In this document: positions 46,901 through 59,042 of the stretch, piece by piece
Numbering within the stretch: the stretch's first letter is position 1
Layout: each line of letters opens with the position of its first letter
NCBI GenBank assembly: GCA_963082975.1
Contig: OY720350.1
Location: forward strand, 22,725,875-22,789,874
Source of the DNA: Labia minor
Lineage: Eukaryota > Arthropoda > Insecta > Dermaptera > Spongiphoridae
Length of the DNA stretch: 64,000 nt
Direction of reading: 5' to 3'
Position numbers and translations under genes: made by a program
Notes under the pieces: model-generated
The model's input: the letters and a program-made list of their open reading frames with translations, nothing else
Told to the model about the DNA's origin: nothing
Database searches by the model: none

Positions 46901-49292
46901 AATTGACAAAAATAATCTATTAATAAAATATTAGTTATTATATTACTTAACACATTAATTAAAAGTGAATATTTCTATACCTCTACATCTACTCCTTTAT
47001 ACAATACTACAGTAGGCGTTCCATATTGCCAGAAACGTACTCGGTCACCATATGTATCTTGCAGTTTTTTAAGAAGTTTAATTTTATCTATATAAAAAAA
47101 AAACGAAAACACTTTTAAATTAATTTTTCAAAATATTTTTTTTTAAATTTGATGTAATTTATATATTAAATTAATTTTCTCAAAAAAATAATTATAATAT
47201 ATAATAAATTTATAGAAGTCATTGAAACATTTCATTGAATATGTATAAAAAAAACGTTTATTTATTTTTAAAATTAATATCCCATAATCTATGTTCTAAT
47301 TTCTAAAAATAATAATTAATAAAATTTAATCTTTAGCATCCTTAAGGTATTTATTTGGAAGAATTTGTGTGAATTTAATTATATTGTGTATTGAAAATAG
47401 AAAAAAATTGTAAATATAAATATAAATATAACATGTGGTAGTTTCCAAAGTATTAATTTTATATTCATTGTCGGAAAATATTTCACTTAAAATATAGTTG
47501 AATAATTAAACTAAAAATAAAAACCAAGATAATTTAATTTTTAATTTACTCATTTTAATTCAAGTTTTAAAAATGTTTTTTATTATACTTTTTATATATC
47601 TTATCTTATTATACTAGTAAAAATATACAAGCAAATATTGCATATATATATATATATAAATATATATTTGTATATTTTTAAGATATTAAACCGCTCGAAG
47701 GATTTTTTTGAAAATATACCATAGATAAAATTTATAAAGATTGGTATGTAAAGTATTGGTTTCAGCCTCGAGAAAAATCAACTTTATTAATATTTTCTTA
47801 TTTTAAAATAGTAGATTTAAATGACGTCATCCATATTGAAATTTGCCCCTTGCCATTTTTTTTAATTGATATTGTATTAATATTTTTTTATATTTAAAAT
47901 ATTTTAAATTTTTTTTACTTCATTTCGAAATAAAATTAAAAATATTTATTTTAATAATATTTTAGAAATTAAAGATATATTTAACACAGATTTGATCTCA
48001 TTATAAGAAAATGAATTAAAATGAGAAATTTTGAAGAATTTGGAATTAGAATGATAATTGTCATCAATACTCAGAACTTAATTCCATCATCTGTAAACTA
48101 TTAATTTATTTTAAAATCATTAAAATTTGTAAATAAATTTCTTGGAAAATATCTATAAACCTATAAAAATGGACAATATTTATTTTAAAATATTATCATT
48201 TCCAAAATTTCATCTGGTAAATTAGATACATATTATATTATACTCAACAAATAACAATTAAAAAGGTATATATTTGTCAGCTTATTAAAAATTTTTAAAC
48301 AAAACCCTTAGAGATAAAAATAAACATTCAGATTAAATAAAGAATTTTATTTTCTTAATTTTAATATTTTAATATTTTATTTGTAAAAATAGACTATACG
48401 AATATAAAATAAGTTGACCTGTGGCCAGGTCCGAACCGACCGACGGTTTGAAATAAATTAATTTGCAGCTACAGAAACAATTTCAAATAATTTTAATATA
48501 TCTATTAATGTAATAAAAAACAGATATGGATATAACATAAATATTTTTAATTTTATTTTATTTATAATATATAGCTGAAGTAGCCGGCGTTACCCGAGGC
48601 TGTGAAGTCATGAAGGGCTGGGTGACGTCATATAATTTTAAATTAAGAAAAACATAATGAAGATGATTTTTCCCGAGGATAAAACCAATACATTCGTGGT
48701 GATATGTAAAAAAATCTCCTTATGTGAAATTTGGTGCGAAAATAACCCTTCCCTTCTTATCGTCGATCGCTAATACTACCACTTCCGGTTTCCGGATTTG
48801 CACCAAAAGTTGATCAATTCATCCCACTGATGCATTAAGTAAATATACCAAATTTCATCAAAATCCGTTAAGCCGTTCAGGCTGTACACATCTATACGGA
48901 CGGACAGACGGACGGACAGACGGACAGACATCATGCTAAAAATACTTTTTTCTGTTAAGAAAATGCATGATTCGTGGAGATATGTAAAAATCTCCACATG
49001 TGAAATTTGGTGTGAAAACAATACCTCCCTTACTATCGTCGGTCGGTAAAAAAATGTCCAGAGAAAAAGTTAAAAATATTTTTTGAATTATAAGAGAATT
49101 TTTGAATAAATTTATGATAAAGTAAAAATAATTACCTTTACTGGATGCATTAAATATATTACTATTACCGATAAATGGTATTGGATTTGGGCCTGGAATT
49201 TTACTAATAGCTTCGCTTATTTCGTTTGGCAGACAATAGGATAGAAATAATACTGAAAGCACAAATAAACCCACCAAAACCCAATAAAACAT
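43967..49292 (-). CDS. P450-E: diverged P450-like protein lacking the heme-ligand cysteine (491 aa)
   Basis: Exons: 49136-49292, 46981-47087, 46367-46457, 46096-46284, 45736-45802, 45544-45664, 45411-45456, 45203-45330, 44932-45000, 44643-44802, 44211-44387, 43967-44130. Total 1476 nt, no stop or frameshift, with the same 12-exon layout and intron phases as its neighbours. Kept: N-terminal anchor, hinge KIPGPNPIPFIG, C-helix W122-R126, I-helix E302, ETLR 357-360. Lost: the I-helix reads GYHSTA instead of GHDTTA, so the acid is His; exon 3 PWLGEG is PSLHGG; the FDPDRF region is scrambled; the heme loop reads FGFGPRSMI with Met436 where the axial Cys belongs. Length changes in exons 1, 6, 7 and 11 are all multiples of three. 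A normal P450 cannot work without the thiolate ligand, so this is either a pseudoenzyme under constraint or a recently silenced gene. It lies in the spacer between D and F. Confidence 0.85.
45923..46037. mobile_element. Palindromic MITE in P450-E intron 4
   Basis: Inverted arms of about 40 bp, for example CCAGGGTGGCGCTGTTATCG and CGATAACATCGCCACCCTGG, around a short centre. Confidence 0.65.
46545..46905 (+). mobile_element. LINE 3' fragment in P450-E intron 2
   Basis: Sense-strand RT tail ([20 protein letters not shown] region, one stop) with GRGRWGRP-type terminus, ending in AAATAGATAGA. Confidence 0.65.
47690..47960 (-). repeat. Diverged relative of family X in P450-E intron 1
   Basis: TATTGGTTTCAGCCTCGAGA and AAATGACGTCATCC match the family X interior; the rest is eroded. 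The adjacent stretch resembles positions 1-130 of the window. 47100-47690 holds only AT-rich sequence. Confidence 0.45.
48411..49054 (+). mobile_element. Family X element, copy 8 (P450-E intron 1)
   Basis: Complete copy with the variant GCTGAAGTAGCCGGCGTTAC segment shared with copy 10. It ends only about 80 bp from exon 1. Confidence 0.8.
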
Positions 49293-49440
49293 TTTAAAAC
49301 TCCGTCAACACTCTGTAATCAATCCTGAATATATATATATACGGATGGTCTCTGGTTTATGGCATAAGAAAATGACTTCATAACATATTCGGTTATCTGA
49401 GAAATAACTCCCCTCTACTTCCCCTCCCCCCCCCCGAATA

Positions 49441-49482
<42 letters not shown>

Positions 49483-49860
49483 AAATTTTGAATATAAAAA
49501 TATTAATATACATATTTACTATATATATAATAAATATAATATGTAAAAATTAGACAATATATATTACTAATTTAATTATTAATATTACTTTTGATTTTTA
49601 TTATTTTTATTGCATAGAGAGTTGTTATTTATATTTAATTTAAATTGGTAATCATATTAAGATTAAAATAATTTGTTAAAGTATAAAATATTACTATTAA
49701 TAAAAAATTTCAATATTAATGAAATATAAATTAATAATTTGTAAATCTATAAATATGAAATAAAAGATCTTATATATAATATTTCCATTTAAAGGTAAGA
49801 TTATTATTATTATCGTTGTATATATTATAAATTTTTATTAATAAAAATCATTTAAAGTTT
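49293..49860. other. P450-E upstream region, AT-rich
   Basis: Degenerate promoter block up to about 49435, a C-rich run, a TA microsatellite at 49441-49480, then featureless AT-rich sequence. Confidence 0.5.
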
Positions 49861-49864
49861 TAGA

Positions 49865-50452
49865 CCCGCTCTAGAAGGCGGCAATCCGGGCATTTGTCCG
49901 GGTGGAAATTCTGAAGGGCGGCATTATGTTTATGAATGTAATAAATTTTACGAATTTAGGGGCGCCAATTTATTCATTTATGATTATTATAAGTTTACTA
50001 TTTGATTTATATAAATTATGATCAACTATATGATTTCGAATATTATTTCTCGGTGTATATAAATGCATTTTAGTGTAAATTTGGAATTCTAATTCCAAGA
50101 ACAGGATAATAATTTTATTTTATTGTATTCATTAAAATTCGTTGAATTAGTAATCGCAAAATCTTGCAATATTGTCAATAGAACAAGAAATTACAAATAA
50201 TATAAATTTTGAGAGCATTATACACGATTTTTCTAGTATGAAAGCTAGAGAGTAAATATTATATAAATATGTTTACGAGTGCATACAAATATGTGTAAAA
50301 AACTTTACTCTGTGTATTAATTAATATTGATTAAATAATTTAATAATTTATTTATGTGTATTAATTTATAAAAACAACTATTTGATTGACTTATAATAGA
50401 AAGGGCGGCAATCTGGAGATCGCCCCGGGCGGCAAAAGTTCTAGGTACGCCA
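49865..50452. mobile_element. Degenerate hAT-like element
   Basis: The right end reads, on the minus strand, CAGTGGCGTACCTAGAAC followed by GCCGCCCGGGGCGAT. The left end has a related GGCGGCAATCCGGGC segment. The interior is AT-rich without a reading frame. Confidence 0.45.
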
Positions 50453-50499
50453 CTGGTTTGAGCTAATTGAATGAATTATAACCTATCTAGTTAAAGATT

Positions 50500-51240
50500 A
50501 CCAAAAGATTATATAAATAGATTTAATAATGAGTCAACCAAAACTGCATCTATCGTACATCTGATGAAGATAATGAAAAGGAGTATGGATTAATTGGAAA
50601 AACTTTGGACAAAGTAATATAGTAGCAAATCCCAGATATGAATTTAAAAGATTGAAAATTTATTGAGCTATTAACTTTAAAAACGGTTAAAAATATTTTA
50701 AAATCTATTACAAAAAATGGAGAATATGAGAAAATAGAAGTAACATTCAAACCCGAATTAAAATAATTTTATTTAGATAAAGAAGAAAATTTTTGTGTAA
50801 AGGATTTTATTTTATAGAAGTACACAAAGAATCTGATTGTGTAATAGAACAAAAGGGTGACTTATAACATTAAATGAAAAATGTGTATTACAGCAAATCA
50901 AAGATTTAAATACTCAATTAAAATCTCATTATCAAATAAATTTACATGAAAATGAAAAAAAAATGTAATTTTAAAATTTAATGAAAAACAAGAGGCAGCA
51001 GTTTGAATGGAATCATTTGAAGGGGAGTGTCTTAGATGTGAAATTATTGATAACAATAGAAAAATAGAAATATTAAAACACTTTGTTGAAGGAAATGTAA
51101 AAGAATGGAATAGTTCAAATTTAATGGAGTTATCTGCTTATATGATTGGAATGATTGGAAATTTTTTTTTACTGTCTTATGAAAAACGATTGGATTTAAA
51201 TATTAATTTTTTATTTATTTATTTATTTTAAATATTAATG
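50500..51240 (+). pseudogene. Decayed coding sequence, possibly retroelement gag-like
   Basis: Several plus-strand frames with protein-like composition run across this stretch with stops between them, for example NEKEYGLIGKTLDKVI, EKIEVTFKPELK and, from about 51007, ECLRCEIIDNN then LKHFVEGNVKEWNSSNL. The last piece recalls gag-like helical proteins, but the match is weak. No terminal repeats found. Confidence 0.25.
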
Positions 51241-51273
51241 AATAATATTAATTAATTGAATATGTAATTAAAT

Positions 51274-52030
51274 AAGTTGACCTGTGGCCAGGTCTGAACC
51301 GACCGACGGTTTGAAATAAATTAATTTCCAGCTACAGAAACAATTTCAAATAATTTTAATGTATCTATTAATGTATTAAAAAACAGATGCAAGGCCAGGC
51401 TGTGACGTCATGAATGGCTGGATGACGCCATATAATTTTAAATGAGGAAAAAACTAATAAAGATGATTTTTCTCGAGGATAAAACCAATACAAAGTGCAT
51501 GATTCGTGGTGATATATAAAAAAATCTCCTCGTGAGAAATTTGGTGTGAAAATAACCCTTCCCTTCCTATCATCGATCGCTAATACTTCCACTTCCGGTT
51601 TCCGGATTTGCACCAAGTTGATCAATTCATCCCACTGATGCATTAAGTAAATATACCAAATTTCATCAAAATCCGTTGAGCCGATCCTACCAACCCCCTT
51701 GGGAGTAACTCTTCCTTCTTCTTTGAAAAGACTAACGATATTGATCATTGGGTTCGGCTTCGGCTTAGGAGGGTGAGGGTTTAAGGTGGGGAACACCAGA
51801 GGTCTCCGCAAGGAGTCCTCGTTGAATTTCTATAAGTCCAACCTTACGTGGTTTGGCGGGGGGATGTGGTTCCTCCCCTCAATTTCTACAAAGGGTGTGA
51901 TGAAGCTTACGTTAAATAAAGGAGGTTTGTACTTTAAGGTCTTGTATCGAGGGTGGTTCATCTATATGGACGGACGGACGGACAGACATCATGCTAAAAA
52001 TACTTTTTTCTGTTAAGAAAATGCATGATT
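51274..52030 (+). mobile_element. Family X element, copy 9, with an embedded foreign segment
   Basis: A normal copy up to AATCCGTTGAGCC at about 51683. Then about 275 bp of GC-richer unrelated sequence replaces a short internal piece before the element resumes at ATATGGACGGACGG near 51965. Its 3' end is truncated around 52027. Confidence 0.7.
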
Positions 52031-52334
52031 TTTTTTATTAGTGAATTTAAAAAAAATTTTCAATCAAAATTAAATTTTATAAAATGCATTTGTATAACTC
52101 TTTACTGATATATTTAAAAATTTTATTAATTTTTCATTAAGAATTTTGGAATACAATTAAGCTTAAATATTCTATATATTCGAATTAAAATCTCATAAAT
52201 TCAATTTTATTAAAAAATTTAATTGAAAATTATTTAAACATTAAAAAAAAACATATGGATATAAGATATAACATAAATATTTTTAATTTGATTTAAATTT
52301 TTATGAAATATATGTGTGTGTATTTATATACAGT

Positions 52335-52530
52335 ATATGTAGAGTGACGAAAAAATGAGAACGCGAATCTCAGTCATCTGGCGTAGGTCCTTTCTCAACA
52401 GCAATTTTGTAAATCAAAATGTAAAAAGATAATTTTTAATACAATAAAAATAAAAAAACTGTCAATCATTTAGAATTAAATTTGTATTAAAAAGTAATTT
52501 CATTCATTTTTATTCATATCTATGAAATAT
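52335..52530. mobile_element. Partial MITE of the CAGTCTCAGTTAG type
   Basis: Diverged copy of the element at 52985-53240, same orientation, missing its second end; lies just outside the right-arm breakpoint. Confidence 0.5.
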
Positions 52531-52589
52531 ACCAAACAATACTACAACACATGTTGGATAGAGTAGTCGAAGAGTAGTGAGGAGTATGG

Positions 52590-52990
52590 TCTTAGCATTA
52601 ATACATATGAAACAAAAGGAATGATATGATATGATACGGCCCTGTGGGAAACGTTGGATGACGAAGGACACGGTGGGTAGACAATGTAGTAAGGGAGGTA
52701 AAGAGATGGGAGAGGGTAGGAGTTGGATGGATGTGGCTTAGGATAGGGACACTTGGAGAAATCTGGTTGTTGCGGCCAAGAACTTTCGAGTACCGTTGAG
52801 CCACAGAGATAGATAGATATAACAAATACAATAATAATATATAATTAATTTACTGATTAAATTAAAAATAACACAAAAAGAAATGAATGTTTTAATATAA
52901 TGATTGAAACAAAATAGATAAAAACTTTTGACATACAGACTTACAATCAAATACTGTTATGTATTGCTTCGGGGGTACAGGGGGCATAGT
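52590..52990 (+). mobile_element. LINE tail joined to Helitron fragment (right arm)
   Basis: Inverted copy of 40303-40690. The LINE tail ends at GAGATAGATAGATATAAC near 52807-52822, then the Helitron piece runs to GGGGGTACAGGGGGCATAG. Confidence 0.6.
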
Positions 52991-53240
52991 GACGGAAAAA
53001 AGAGAACGCCAGTCTCAGTTAGCCAACTGAGGTAAGTCCTTTATCAACTTCAATAGTTTGCGAATCAAAATGAAAGAAAATAATTTTTAATACAATAAAA
53101 ATAAAAAACTGTCATTCATTTAGAATTAAATTTGCATTAAAAAGTAATTTCATTCATTTTTATTCATATCTATGAACTCGGTATGAGAAAGGCGCTACGG
53201 TAGATGTCTAACTGAGACTGGGTTTCACATTTTTGCATTC
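52985..53240. mobile_element. MITE with CCAGTCTCAGTTAG ends (right arm)
   Basis: Inverted counterpart of 40055-40310, just downstream of P450-F. Confidence 0.6.
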
Positions 53241-53303
53241 CTAGGCAAAAAAATTATTATTTCTCATTCTAAAAAAGATGAATTCAAAATATATTTAAAT
53301 TTA

Positions 53304-56300
53304 TTATTTTTGTCTTTTAGTGATGATTGTATTGAGTGGTCTATCAGGTTTAAGAATAAGTTCCGGCAAAACTCCAATCTCTTCGGGTTTTTCAAGAGAT
53401 TTTATTTTGAATTGAGATAAGATCATACAAAGGACTAGTTTTGCTTCAATCATTGCAAATTTTTGCCCTAAAAAATATTAAGCCAAATTAAATTAAATTA
53501 GGTATTATTTAGAGATATATAATAAATTTGTTGAAAGAAAATAATATCTTCACTTGTATTTACCTATACAATTTCTTGGTCCAGCACTGAAAGGAAAATA
53601 TGCATAGGGATTACGGCCTTCATTCCGATCAGGCAAGAATCTATCGGGATCAAATTTCTCAGGTTCTGGGAAAACTTCAGGGTCTCGATGCATTAAATAT
53701 ACTGATAGAGTTACATTACTTCCAGGAGGTATGGTTAATCCATCTAAATTGTTTAAGAATTGTTACATTTATTTTAAGAATAATAATTTAAAATAAGTTT
53801 AACAAAATAGTTTACCTAATTTTAATGGACTTGTAATAGCTCGTGAAAATCCCGGTACACTCGGGTAAAGACGAAGCGTTTCTTTGATACAACGCTCTAA
53901 AAGATTAAGTTCCTTCAATCTTTTTGAAGTGTCCGTGAATTGCATTGCATAATCGACCTCCTCTAAAACTTTCTCCTGTATCGATTAAAAATTGAATTAA
54001 TACCAAAGATTAATAACAAAATAAAAATTATTAATAAATTTATAAATTCTTTATCAAAAATTTTAAAATATTACCTGAATTTCAAGATTATTTCCTAAAA
54101 GGAAAAGACACCAGTTAATAGCAGCAGCCGTAGTATCGTGGCCCTTTAAAATGTTAATATAATATCAGTTAATTTTTATGTACCAAAGAAACGAGAAAAT
54201 GCATTATTTCTATGCATCTCAAGACATAGATAGGATTAAAATATCGAGAAGTTTGCGATAGGCAAGAAAAGTGGCTACTTTTTATATAGCAAAGAAAGAT
54301 GATGTGATCGGGGAATGGTGGAAACTACATAACGAGAAATTGTACGACTTCTCTGCATCTCCAGGGATATTAGGGTTAAAAAATCGAGAAGGTTGCGATA
54401 GGCAGGACACGTGGCTAGATTGGAAGATGTAAGAATGGTGAATGGGCTAAATTTGTTGAGAAACCAATAGGGAAACGTCCGCTTGGAAGACCAAGGACGC
54501 GGTGGGTGGACAATGAAGGCATATGAGAGAGATGAAAATACGATTTGGATGGTTATTGCACAGGATAGGGACATTTGTAGTAATGTGGTTGCTGCGGCCA
54601 AAAACTTTCGAGTTCTGTAGAGCCACACAGACATCAATAGATAGATATATAATTTAATTTTATTAATATCAATTAAATTGAATATAAAATAACGATTTTT
54701 ATGATATTATTATTCATTTCTACTTTAAAATATTAGAATAGATTATTTTTAATAAAGCCAAAAGATCAATCGGTTTTTACCTCAAACATGAATGTATCCA
54801 CTTCCTCTCGGATTTCTTTATCTCCTATTCGCGAGTCATTATCTGAAACTTCTAATAACAGATCTAAGAAAGATAATTTCTCTTTTTTAACATCATCAGT
54901 ATCATTTGCTAAAAAATCATAGTAAAATATTGAATTAAAAAAATTAAAAATTCATATATAAAATAATTTTTTTTTAAACTTTCATATAATTCATCCACTT
55001 ACTCTTATTTTTATTCAATTTATTTTGTTTAAATGTAACTTTTCTTTTTTGAATCACCTGGAAAAACGATATTTATATATAAATATTTTATTGATCTATA
55101 TATATAAATAGATAGATATATAGTAAAATTCACCTCATTAGCAAAGCCATGAATTATTTTTAATAATCGGTTGTATTCTCTTCCTTGAGGTGAAAGCATA
55201 AATGTAATTGGGTTACGAAGCCAAAATTTTACCATTCGATCACGTGTCAATGCGCTTATCCTGATATTTATTTATTTAGTTAATAATTGGTAATATATAT
55301 ATATATATATATATATGCATTAATTTATGTATATTTGTACCTAGTAATGGAGACTGCATATTCACTACCTTGTAGTTGAGCGTTGACTGGAACACCCATC
55401 GCTGATTCTAATTTATAATAAATTTAATTTTTTTAAGATTGTACTGAATTCTATCTATTTGTTTATATTTCAAGATTTATTATAGTAAAGTGATTGATAA
55501 ATTGTTAATTAATTTCCTTCAGTTATCGTATTTATATCATAACATTATTTAGTGTTACCGAGAAATATGGCGCAGTTAGGGATATGGCGTGTTATCGATA
55601 TTATGAAAACTAACCTTTTTGATGTGTCAAAGAGATTGAGGTTGATAATAACTACTTATTTAACTAGATGAAGCATTTCTTTCTTATTGTTAGTTATAAG
55701 CGAATCGTCGTGAAAGGTCGATTTGATTTGTCCCCCATCTTGATGTACAACACATGAGAATTTTAATCATATTTATTTCTAAGACCCATGATTTGTTTTC
55801 TTTTGCAATTTTCGTAAATAAAGTTTATTCTACGTTTTTCTACATTCTTTAAAATTAATATTAAGACTTATTTATTCACATATCCCTTATTGTTTACTAT
55901 TTGCAAGTCTTTATCTAAAATTTTATCGAAGAAGAAATATGGCTCATTCTGTGTGCGAGGGATATGGCGTGAGTTTAAACCTCTACTTAAGAGTGAAAAA
56001 TTTATCCCCAAAACAATTTAATAAGAAGAGGACACTCATTTTTTTTTATTTTAATATAATTCCCCATAAGCCATATACTCCACAGTAACAATCACCAGTC
56101 CTGTTAGGGATACTGCCGAAATGTTAACTTTTTTATTTTTGTAAATTTTAGTAGTTCTTATTTTGAGATTAAAGTTTTGTTTAGTTAATCCTAGGTGCCA
56201 TTAACACCAATAATCATGTCATATAGTTATTAGCATTTTAGATTTGACAAAAACCAGAATTGTGTGTCATATTCCTCGGTTTTACCTTAAATATTATAAA

Positions 56301-58481
56301 TTACCACAAATGATATCCATTGCACAGTTAGTAATGTATGTATAAATGTTGAATGGTTTGCCACTTTTTGCATGGGGCTCTAAAAGATCCAAAAGAATCT
56401 GGCTATAATGGTAGGTAATGGTTTCATGATGATTCAAAATTTGAAAATGAAATGCATTGGTTAGCAGTTTCCGATGAAGAAACCATTTTTCGCCTGAAAA
56501 TAACGAAAAAACATAGCTTTTATTAACAATTTAAAATTTTATAATAATTTTAAATAGGAACATTACCTGAACTGATAAGAAGTCCTTCACCAAGCCAAGG
56601 TTTGATATAATCATAAATTGAACTTTTTTTTATATTTTGATTACTACTTAAAAGGACCTAAAAAAAATTTTTTTTAAGCCACTAAAATAATCTAAATAGT
56701 TTCGAATTATCAATAAAACCTTAGAAATTAATACTTATTAAATAAAACTGATTAAAATTATTTACCTGTACATCTTTGGCTTTATATAATAATACAACAG
56801 GAATGCCAAGGGCCCAGAAACGTACTCGATCACCATATGTATCGATCATGTTTTTAAGAACTTTAATGTTTTCTATATAAAAATGAAACAAAAAAAAAAC
56901 GTTTAAAATAATTTAACAAAAAATTTTATTAAATTTGATGTAATTTATATTAATGATTTTTCACAATATAAATTATTGAAAGTAAATAATAGAATAAATC
57001 AATAAAAAGTATTTATTTACATTTTAATACTCAATTTTTTTATTTATAGTATTTTTATATATCTTTCTGTTTATAATTATTATAAATAATAATATTTAAA
57101 ATTCCTAACTTTCCTTTATGTTTATGACCTATTCGGCAACCCTATTTTGCCTTCTAAATGAAATATTAATTTATGCAAATTTGAATATTTTAAATTGTAT
57201 TTATGATTTGATATTTCTTCATATAATTATTTACCGATTCAATTACAATCGTTATAAAATCATAACCAATTAAAATATATTTCATTCAAATATTTTGGAT
57301 ACTACATTTAGATATATTCTACTCTGAACTTTAAAAAAAAAAAATAAAAGGAAATTTTATTTTTCTAAAAACTAAATTGGATATTTTCTTAATATTTTTT
57401 TAATAATTATATATTAAAAAAATACATTTTTGAGAAAATATATTTAGTTTTATGAATTTTTAGTTTTTATTTCCAATGTTGAGGTGAATAAAATTTATTA
57501 ATTTTTTTTTTAACAATTTAATTAATTAAATAAATATAATAAGTTGACCTGTGGCCAGGTCCGAACCGACCGACAGTTTGAAATAAATTAATTTCCAGCT
57601 ACAGAAACAATTTCAAATAATTTTAATATATCTATTAATGTAATAAAAAACAGATATGGATAGAACATAAATATTTGTAATTTTATTTTATTTTTAATAT
57701 ATAGCTGAAGTAGCCGGCGTTGCCTGTGATCATAATAAGGAGGCTGTGACGTCATGAAGGGCTGGGTGACGTCATATAATTTTAAATTAAGAAAAACATA
57801 ATGAAGATGATTTTTCCCGAGGATAATACCAATACATTCGTGGTGATATGTAAAAAAATCTCCTTATGTGAAATTTGGTGCGAAAATAACCCTTCCCTTC
57901 CTATCGTCGATCGCTAATACTACCACTTCCGGTTTCCGGATTTGCACCAAAAGTTGATCAATTCATCCCACTGATGCATTAAGTAAATATATCAAATTTC
58001 ATCAAAATCGGTTGAGCCGTTCAGGCTGTACACATCTATACGGACGGACAGACATCATGCTAAAAATACTTTTTTCTGTTTAGAAAATGCATGATTCGTG
58101 GAGATATGTAAAAATCTCCACATGTGAAATTTGGTGTGAAAACAATACCTCCCTTACTATCGTGGGTCGGTAAAAATAAATACATAATATAATATCTACC
58201 AGTGCAATGATTCAAGTGACTTTTGAAATTAGCTTTTAAAATAATAAATAATATTTCATTCAATATGATAACTAATAATTAAATTAATAATGAGTTGAGT
58301 AAAAATAATTACCTTGACTGGGTACATTAAATTCATACATATTGCCGATAAATGGCAATGGATGCGGGCCTGGGATTTTATTGATAGCATCTTTAAGCTG
58401 TTTACTTGGAAATTTGTATGGCACAAGCGAATAAAGAATTCCTAAAAGTACAACTAAACCCACCAAAACCCAAAAAAACAT
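53304..58481 (-). CDS. P450-F: complete CYP4-type cytochrome P450 (501 aa), right arm of inverted duplication
   Basis: Exons: 58313-58481, 56766-56872, 56567-56657, 56305-56493, 55341-55407, 55134-55260, 55003-55057, 54781-54908, 54075-54143, 53816-53975, 53564-53743, 53304-53467. Total 1506 nt, open. Exon lengths are identical to P450-D, and coding, intron and flanking sequence align in inverted orientation. Motifs are canonical: hinge [11 protein letters not shown]-helix W126-R130, EVDTFMFE then GHDTT, ETLR, FDPDRF and heme Cys446. It differs from D mainly in exon 1 (for example KQL for KEL, PHP for PDP, MYEF for MNIF). The ATG at 58481 aligns with all paralogs; an in-frame upstream ATG lies in the conserved 5' leader and is not preferred. 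The acceptor of exon 9 is AAAG rather than the usual TATAG. Intron 1 holds a family X copy, intron 4 a 0.7 kb TIR element, intron 8 a LINE fragment. Confidence 0.94.
54170..54648 (+). mobile_element. LINE 3' fragment in P450-F intron 8
   Basis: Sense-strand LINE tail equivalent to that in P450-D intron 8. The first about 130 bp repeat the start of the fragment, so this copy has a partial internal duplication. It ends AATAGATAGATATA. Confidence 0.65.
55557..56280. mobile_element. TIR element in P450-F intron 4, longer form
   Basis: Ends ACCGAGAAATATGGCGCAGT and CATATTCCTCGGT. The interior holds repeats of a GGGATATGGCGTG motif. Same insertion as in P450-D intron 4. Confidence 0.6.
57541..58176 (+). 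mobile_element. Family X element, copy 10 (P450-F intron 1)
   Basis: Orthologous to copy 6. Contains GCTGAAGTAGCCGGCGTTGC and a minimal CGGACGGACAG microsatellite. Confidence 0.8.
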
Positions 58482-58610
58482 TTTGAAACTATAATACCTC
58501 TCTCGTTCTATGCTCGAAAATTTATGCCACTTCAAGATGACTTGACAGGATAGTCATTTATCTTGCAAACTTATCCCCACTACTTTTCTCCACTGTGCGA
58601 GAGATGTTTT
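58482..58610 (-). promoter_or_regulatory. Conserved promoter/5' leader block of P450-F
   Basis: Inverted counterpart of the P450-D upstream block, with the same GTGGGGATAAGTTT, GTCAAGTCAT and CATAAATTTTCGAG segments, the last near 58510-58523. Confidence 0.55.
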
Positions 58611-59042
58611 TCTCATTCCAATTATTATATAATTATAATAATATATATATATATATATATATGTTCTTTCATTGTAATTTCGGAATAATAACTGTTTTTA
58701 ATATTCGTTTTATGTTAATAATTAATAATTATTATAATTAGAATTGTCTTCCATTTTTAAAATTTTTGTATATAGAATAAAAAATTATTTAACCTTGAAT
58801 AAGGAACTCTTGATTCAGTGGATGAAATGACTAGAAAGGAATCAAGAACAAGTAATATTAATACTTGATTTATTATCCTTGAAAAATTTAAATTCGAAAA
58901 ACACTATACTCTAGTATATAGATATTCTATATACTTGAATTATTAATTTTATTTTATTATTTCTTACAGAAATTATAATTTTATAAATTTGGGGACAAGA
59001 GTTTTAACTTCACTGAGTTTAAAAATTTAAAATATTAAATTT

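Noticed and set aside
51786-52016. 76-codon plus-strand frame across the captured segment in family X copy 9
   Set aside because: It crosses the junction into the element and uses its microsatellite; kept only as part of the capture finding.
2765-58263. Many open frames ending in [26 protein letters not shown]-like peptides (for example near 3.0, 29.8, 36.1, 43.1 and 49.0 kb)
   Set aside because: They are all the same non-coding part of family X read into different flanks; they lack a consistent start.
58482-58535. N-terminal extension of P450-F from an upstream in-frame ATG
   Set aside because: It lies in the conserved leader, would put charged residues before the membrane anchor and is not shared by the other paralogs.
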